Shown in pieces: positions 41,557 through 44,407 of a DNA stretch of 44,407 nt. How positions within the stretch are numbered: the stretch's first letter is position 1; every line of letters begins with the position of its first letter. This DNA is from Oceanobacter sp. GTDB lineage: Bacteria > Pseudomonadota > Gammaproteobacteria > Pseudomonadales > Oceanobacteraceae. The stretch is from contig NVWL01000022.1 of the NCBI GenBank assembly GCA_002733645.1, forward strand, positions 1 through 44,407. The letters are read 5' to 3'. The position numbers and the translations under genes were made by a program. A model generated the notes under the pieces. The model had not been told where the DNA came from, ran no database searches, and was given only the letters and a program-made list of their open reading frames with translations.

Positions 41557-43152
41557 GTGATTTCTACCGCAAATATCACCATGCAGTTTGGTGCCAAGCC
41601 ACTTTTTGAAAACATCTCCGTTAAATTCGGTGATGGCAATCGTTACGGCCTTATTGGTGCCAACGGCTGTGGCAAATCCACCTTTATGAAGATTCTCGAC
41701 GGCTCGTTAGAGCCAAGCGGCGGTAACGTTAGCATCACTCCTAACGAACGTCTTGGCAAACTAAGCCAGGATCAGTTTGCCTTTGAAGAGTTTACTGTGA
41801 TCGACACGGTGATGATGGGCAACAAAGAACTGTGGGACATTAAAGAAGAGCGTGATGGTATCTACGCTAATCTTGAAGCCACCGAAGACGATTACATGCG
41901 AGCCGCCGAACTCGAAGGCGAGTTTGCTGAGCTGGATGGTTACACGGCAGAAAGTCGTGCAGGCGAGCTTTTACTTGGCGCAGGTATTCCAACAGAACAA
42001 CACCAAGGCATGATGTCGGAAGTTGCTCCGGGCTGGAAACTTCGAGTATTGCTGGCTCAGGCCTTGTTCTCAAACCCGGATATTTTGTTACTCGATGAAC
42101 CTACCAACAACTTGGATATCAATACCATTCGTTGGTTGGAAAGCATTCTCAATGACATGAAGTGCACCATCGTCATCATCTCGCACGACCGTCACTTTTT
42201 GAACTCTATCTGTACTCACATGGCTGACATCGACTACGGCGACATAAAAATCTATCCGGGCAATTACGATGACTTTATGATTGCATCGACCCAAGCTCGT
42301 GAGCGCCTGCAATCAGAAAACGCGAAGAAAAAAGCGCAAATTGCTGAGCTTCAGCAGTTCGTTTCGCGCTTCTCGGCCAATGCCTCAAAAGCCAAACAGG
42401 CGACCAGCCGTGCTAAGCAAATGGATAAGATCAAGCTGGATCACATTAAACCGTCTAGCCGTCAAAACCCATACATTCGTTTCAACCAAGAGAAAAAGCT
42501 ACATCGCCTAGCGCTTGAGATTGAAGGCCTAGCACACAGCTACGATGGCGAAGCGCCGCTGTTTAAAAACACCAATTTGTTGGTAGAAGCGGGTGAAAAA
42601 ATTGCCATCATCGGTGCCAACGGCGCTGGTAAAACCACCTTCTTAAAATGCCTAGTAAACGATGTCACACCAACCTCTGGCATGATTAAGTGGGCTGAAA
42701 ACGCAGATATTGGTTACTACGCTCAGGATCACGAATACGAATTCGACAGCGGCGAAAATCTTTTCGACTGGATGGAACGTTGGAAAACTGAGAATCATGA
42801 CGATCAGGCGGTACGTGGCACATTGGGTCGCTTACTGTTCAACCAAGACGACATCAAAAAGTCCGTCAAAGTCTGTTCTGGTGGTGAAAAAGGCCGCTTG
42901 CTGTTTGGTAAGTTGATGATGAATGATCACAACGTACTGCTAATGGATGAACCGACGAACCACATGGATATGGAATCCATTGAGTCACTCAACATGGCGT
43001 TAGAAATGTACGAAGGCACGCTGCTGTTCGTCTCTCACGACCGTGAGTTTGTCTCCTCGTTGGCAACACGTATCATCGAAATCCGCGACAACGAAATTGT
43101 CGATTTCCACGGTACTTACGACGAATACTTGAAGTCTCAAGGCATTAGTTAA
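41557..43152 (+). CDS. ybiT: ABC-F family ATPase YbiT
   Basis: A soluble tandem ATPase of the ABC-F type that acts on the ribosome. From the GTG at 41557 it has 531 residues, almost the same as E. coli YbiT (530), starting [24 protein letters not shown] lies 8 bases upstream. The frame upstream (41479) has no counterpart in the family. Site 1 is GANGCGKST with [11 protein letters not shown]. The P-site-tRNA-interaction linker follows ([40 protein letters not shown]). Site 2 is GANGAGKTT, with [16 protein letters not shown] and [11 protein letters not shown]. Both ATPase sites look active. Confidence 0.95.
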   Translation: MISTANITMQFGAKPLFENISVKFGDGNRYGLIGANGCGKSTFMKILDGSLEPSGGNVSITPNERLGKLSQDQFAFEEFTVIDTVMMGNKELWDIKEERDGIYANLEATEDDYMRAAELEGEFAELDGYTAESRAGELLLGAGIPTEQHQGMMSEVAPGWKLRVLLAQALFSNPDILLLDEPTNNLDINTIRWLESILNDMKCTIVIISHDRHFLNSICTHMADIDYGDIKIYPGNYDDFMIASTQARERLQSENAKKKAQIAELQQFVSRFSANASKAKQATSRAKQMDKIKLDHIKPSSRQNPYIRFNQEKKLHRLALEIEGLAHSYDGEAPLFKNTNLLVEAGEKIAIIGANGAGKTTFLKCLVNDVTPTSGMIKWAENADIGYYAQDHEYEFDSGENLFDWMERWKTENHDDQAVRGTLGRLLFNQDDIKKSVKVCSGGEKGRLLFGKLMMNDHNVLLMDEPTNHMDMESIESLNMALEMYEGTLLFVSHDREFVSSLATRIIEIRDNEIVDFHGTYDEYLKSQGIS

Positions 43153-43200
43153 TTAGCCATAAACCTCTGGCGACAGCACTATAAACATGCCTCGCTTACT

Positions 43201-43227
43201 TGGTATGCCCCAACTCGGGGCGTACCA
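43201..43227 (+). terminator. GC-rich hairpin downstream of ybiT
   Basis: TGGTATGCCCC (43201-43211) and GGGGCGTACCA (43217-43227) form an 11-bp stem with one T-G pair and a 5-base loop, 48 bases after the ybiT stop. There is no T-run (GACCTTCC), so it may stabilise the transcript rather than terminate it. Confidence 0.5.
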
Positions 43228-43446
43228 GACCTTCCTAACCGCCAAACTGTCATATTACCGCCGCATTTCACTGTACTTTGTCTGACGCTCATGTTCTGGC
43301 CTGCTAGTTGCTTTATTTCAGAAAAATCTAAATAAACAATTCAACGCCTTGGCTGATTTTCAATTTAGTACCGCTGTGATCGGTGATGAACCACCCGCAA
43401 TCAATGCCTGCCCAAGACGTATTCTCAGTTGTATTAGGAGACCCTA

Positions 43447-44247
43447 ATGAGAAGTTTGATCCTCACTCTTATGTTAGTGCTAGTGCCTGCCTTTGCCCCA
43501 GCACAAAGCTTCGGCATGACTGATGCCGAGGCGATTAATGTGTCAGGACGTCAACGTATGCTTTCCCAACGTATGATGAAAAGCTATCTCATGGTCGGTG
43601 CACAAATTAAAGCCGATATTGCACAACGCCAACTAGACGAGTCCGTCGCCCTCTTCGAGTCTCAATTTATTGAACTACGAGATTACGCTCCCAGCGATGA
43701 AGTGAATGCCAAGCTTGATCAAGTTGAGGTCATTTGGCTAACACACCGAGAGAAAATTCTTGCCCGACCCCGCAAAGGCGATGCGCCACCGCTGATGCAA
43801 GAAAACCTCATATTATTAAACGCCTGTAACGAAGTAGTAAAAGAAATTGAAGCGTACTCAGGCATTGAAAGTGGCAAGCTGGTCAATATGTCAGGGCGGC
43901 AACGTATGCTGTCGCAAAAAATTGCCAAAGCCTACGTCGCTATTGCTTGGAATGTCAGCGCGCCAAATTTAGAAGAAGAATTTGCAGCAGCCATTCAGTT
44001 ATTCGACGAGTCACTCTCAGACCTTGAAGCCAGTGATATGAATACCGAAGAGTTAAAGTTAGCGTTAATTAAAGTACGTAACCAATGGCGCTTTTCGCAA
44101 TCCGGCTTCCGCTTAGGCGATGATGATCGCTATGTACCGACCGTGATTACAGTCACTACCGACTCTATACTGCGCAAAATGAACGACATCACCGGACAGT
44201 ACGCTAAGGTGATGGAGTCTGCTCAGATGATGGCCAGTGACGAGTAA
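43447..44247 (+). CDS. Exported protein with two PilJ-type (NIT-like) motifs
   Basis: A 266-residue protein with a cleavable signal peptide (MRSLILTLMLVLVPAFAPAQ). It carries two copies of the PilJ/NarX-type sensor helix motif, NVSGRQRMLSQ (31-41) and NMSGRQRMLSQ (147-157), about 116 residues apart. These motifs are normally in the periplasmic domain of chemoreceptors (PilJ) or nitrate sensors. Here there is no membrane helix after them and no signalling domain, so it would be a free periplasmic four-helix protein. AGGAG lies 6 bases before the ATG. It may pass a signal to a membrane partner elsewhere; nothing nearby identifies one. Confidence 0.85.
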   Translation: MRSLILTLMLVLVPAFAPAQSFGMTDAEAINVSGRQRMLSQRMMKSYLMVGAQIKADIAQRQLDESVALFESQFIELRDYAPSDEVNAKLDQVEVIWLTHREKILARPRKGDAPPLMQENLILLNACNEVVKEIEAYSGIESGKLVNMSGRQRMLSQKIAKAYVAIAWNVSAPNLEEEFAAAIQLFDESLSDLEASDMNTEELKLALIKVRNQWRFSQSGFRLGDDDRYVPTVITVTTDSILRKMNDITGQYAKVMESAQMMASDE

Positions 44248-44278
44248 CGATTTACTGGCAGCTAAACCGAAAACTGTC

Positions 44279-44407
44279 ATCTAGGGCACCTCTGATTAAT
44301 GCAGTTATGGCTGCGGCTTTCAGAAAAGTAACAGTTCAAGGCGCTACTTAGATGGCATGACGGGTCACGTCGAAAAGTAGCAACACCGAAATGGTATTTT
44401 TCTGAAA
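44279..44407. repeat. Repeat-like end, cut by the window edge
   Basis: ATCTAGGGCACCTCTGA (44279-44295) is identical to the left part of repeat copy A (7602-7618). After that the two diverge. The sequence to the window end contains no frame that looks real. It could be the end of a mobile element or of an intergenic repeat that continues outside. Only a longer sequence would tell. Confidence 0.4.

Noticed and set aside
44279-44407. End of a named IS element
   Set aside because: Only a 17-base match to repeat copy A can be shown; no transposase or target duplication is visible before the window ends.

Overview
The window looks like chromosome of a moderately AT-rich marine gammaproteobacterium of the Oceanospirillales/Pseudomonadales type. 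The reasons are the Pseudomonas-like long-form LeuA, SlyD, PpnP, a YbiT-type ABC-F protein, DeaD, a GGDEF/EAL protein and several gammaproteobacterial DUF families (DUF2164, DUF3820, DUF3301, DUF924), together with a membrane hydrocarbon monooxygenase. This placement is inference. I saw no rRNA, tRNA, CRISPR array, intact IS or prophage.

Layout. Positions 1-3100 hold a minus-strand accessory block: a HipBA toxin-antitoxin pair with a phased set of operator-like palindromes, and a SEC-C zinc-motif protein of unknown role. Positions 3367-7502 hold an orphan sensor kinase and an Lrp-type regulator, divergent from leuA, which has a long leader able to fold in alternative ways. Positions 7597-7823 are copy A of a diverged dispersed repeat; copy B is at 19038-19275 and a short related end is at 44279. 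DUF2164 and MarC genes follow, then a two-gene operon for unrecognised exported proteins (9532-11741), a small His-tailed membrane protein, slyD and a UvrD-like helicase. Positions 15663-17913 encode a three-histidine-box membrane monooxygenase and its NADH-dependent 2Fe-2S flavoprotein reductase. By remembered family sequences this pair is closer to XylM/XylA than to AlkB with rubredoxin. A flavin reductase, a GST and a divergent TetR regulator complete that neighbourhood.

The centrepiece is 20969-32239. A LuxR-type response regulator and an 1139-residue hybrid kinase, whose N-terminal half is an NCS1-type nucleobase/hydantoin permease followed by an eight-cysteine module, are divergent from a seven-gene operon. 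That operon encodes a urea/short-chain-amide ABC transporter (UrtABCDE/FmdDEF family), formamidase FmdA and zinc-ribbon protein FmdB, and ends at a strong terminator. The simplest reading is a transporter-derived receptor that senses an amide, urea-like or nucleobase-breakdown compound and induces uptake and hydrolysis of formamide or short amides for nitrogen.

The rest (32260-44247) is mostly housekeeping: deaD, ppnP, a PAS-PAS-GGDEF-EAL protein, DUF3820, a class I glutamine amidotransferase, a small GNAT, DUF3301, ppiC, a CvfB-like S1 protein with a long disordered tail, DUF924, ybiT and an exported protein with two PilJ-type motifs.
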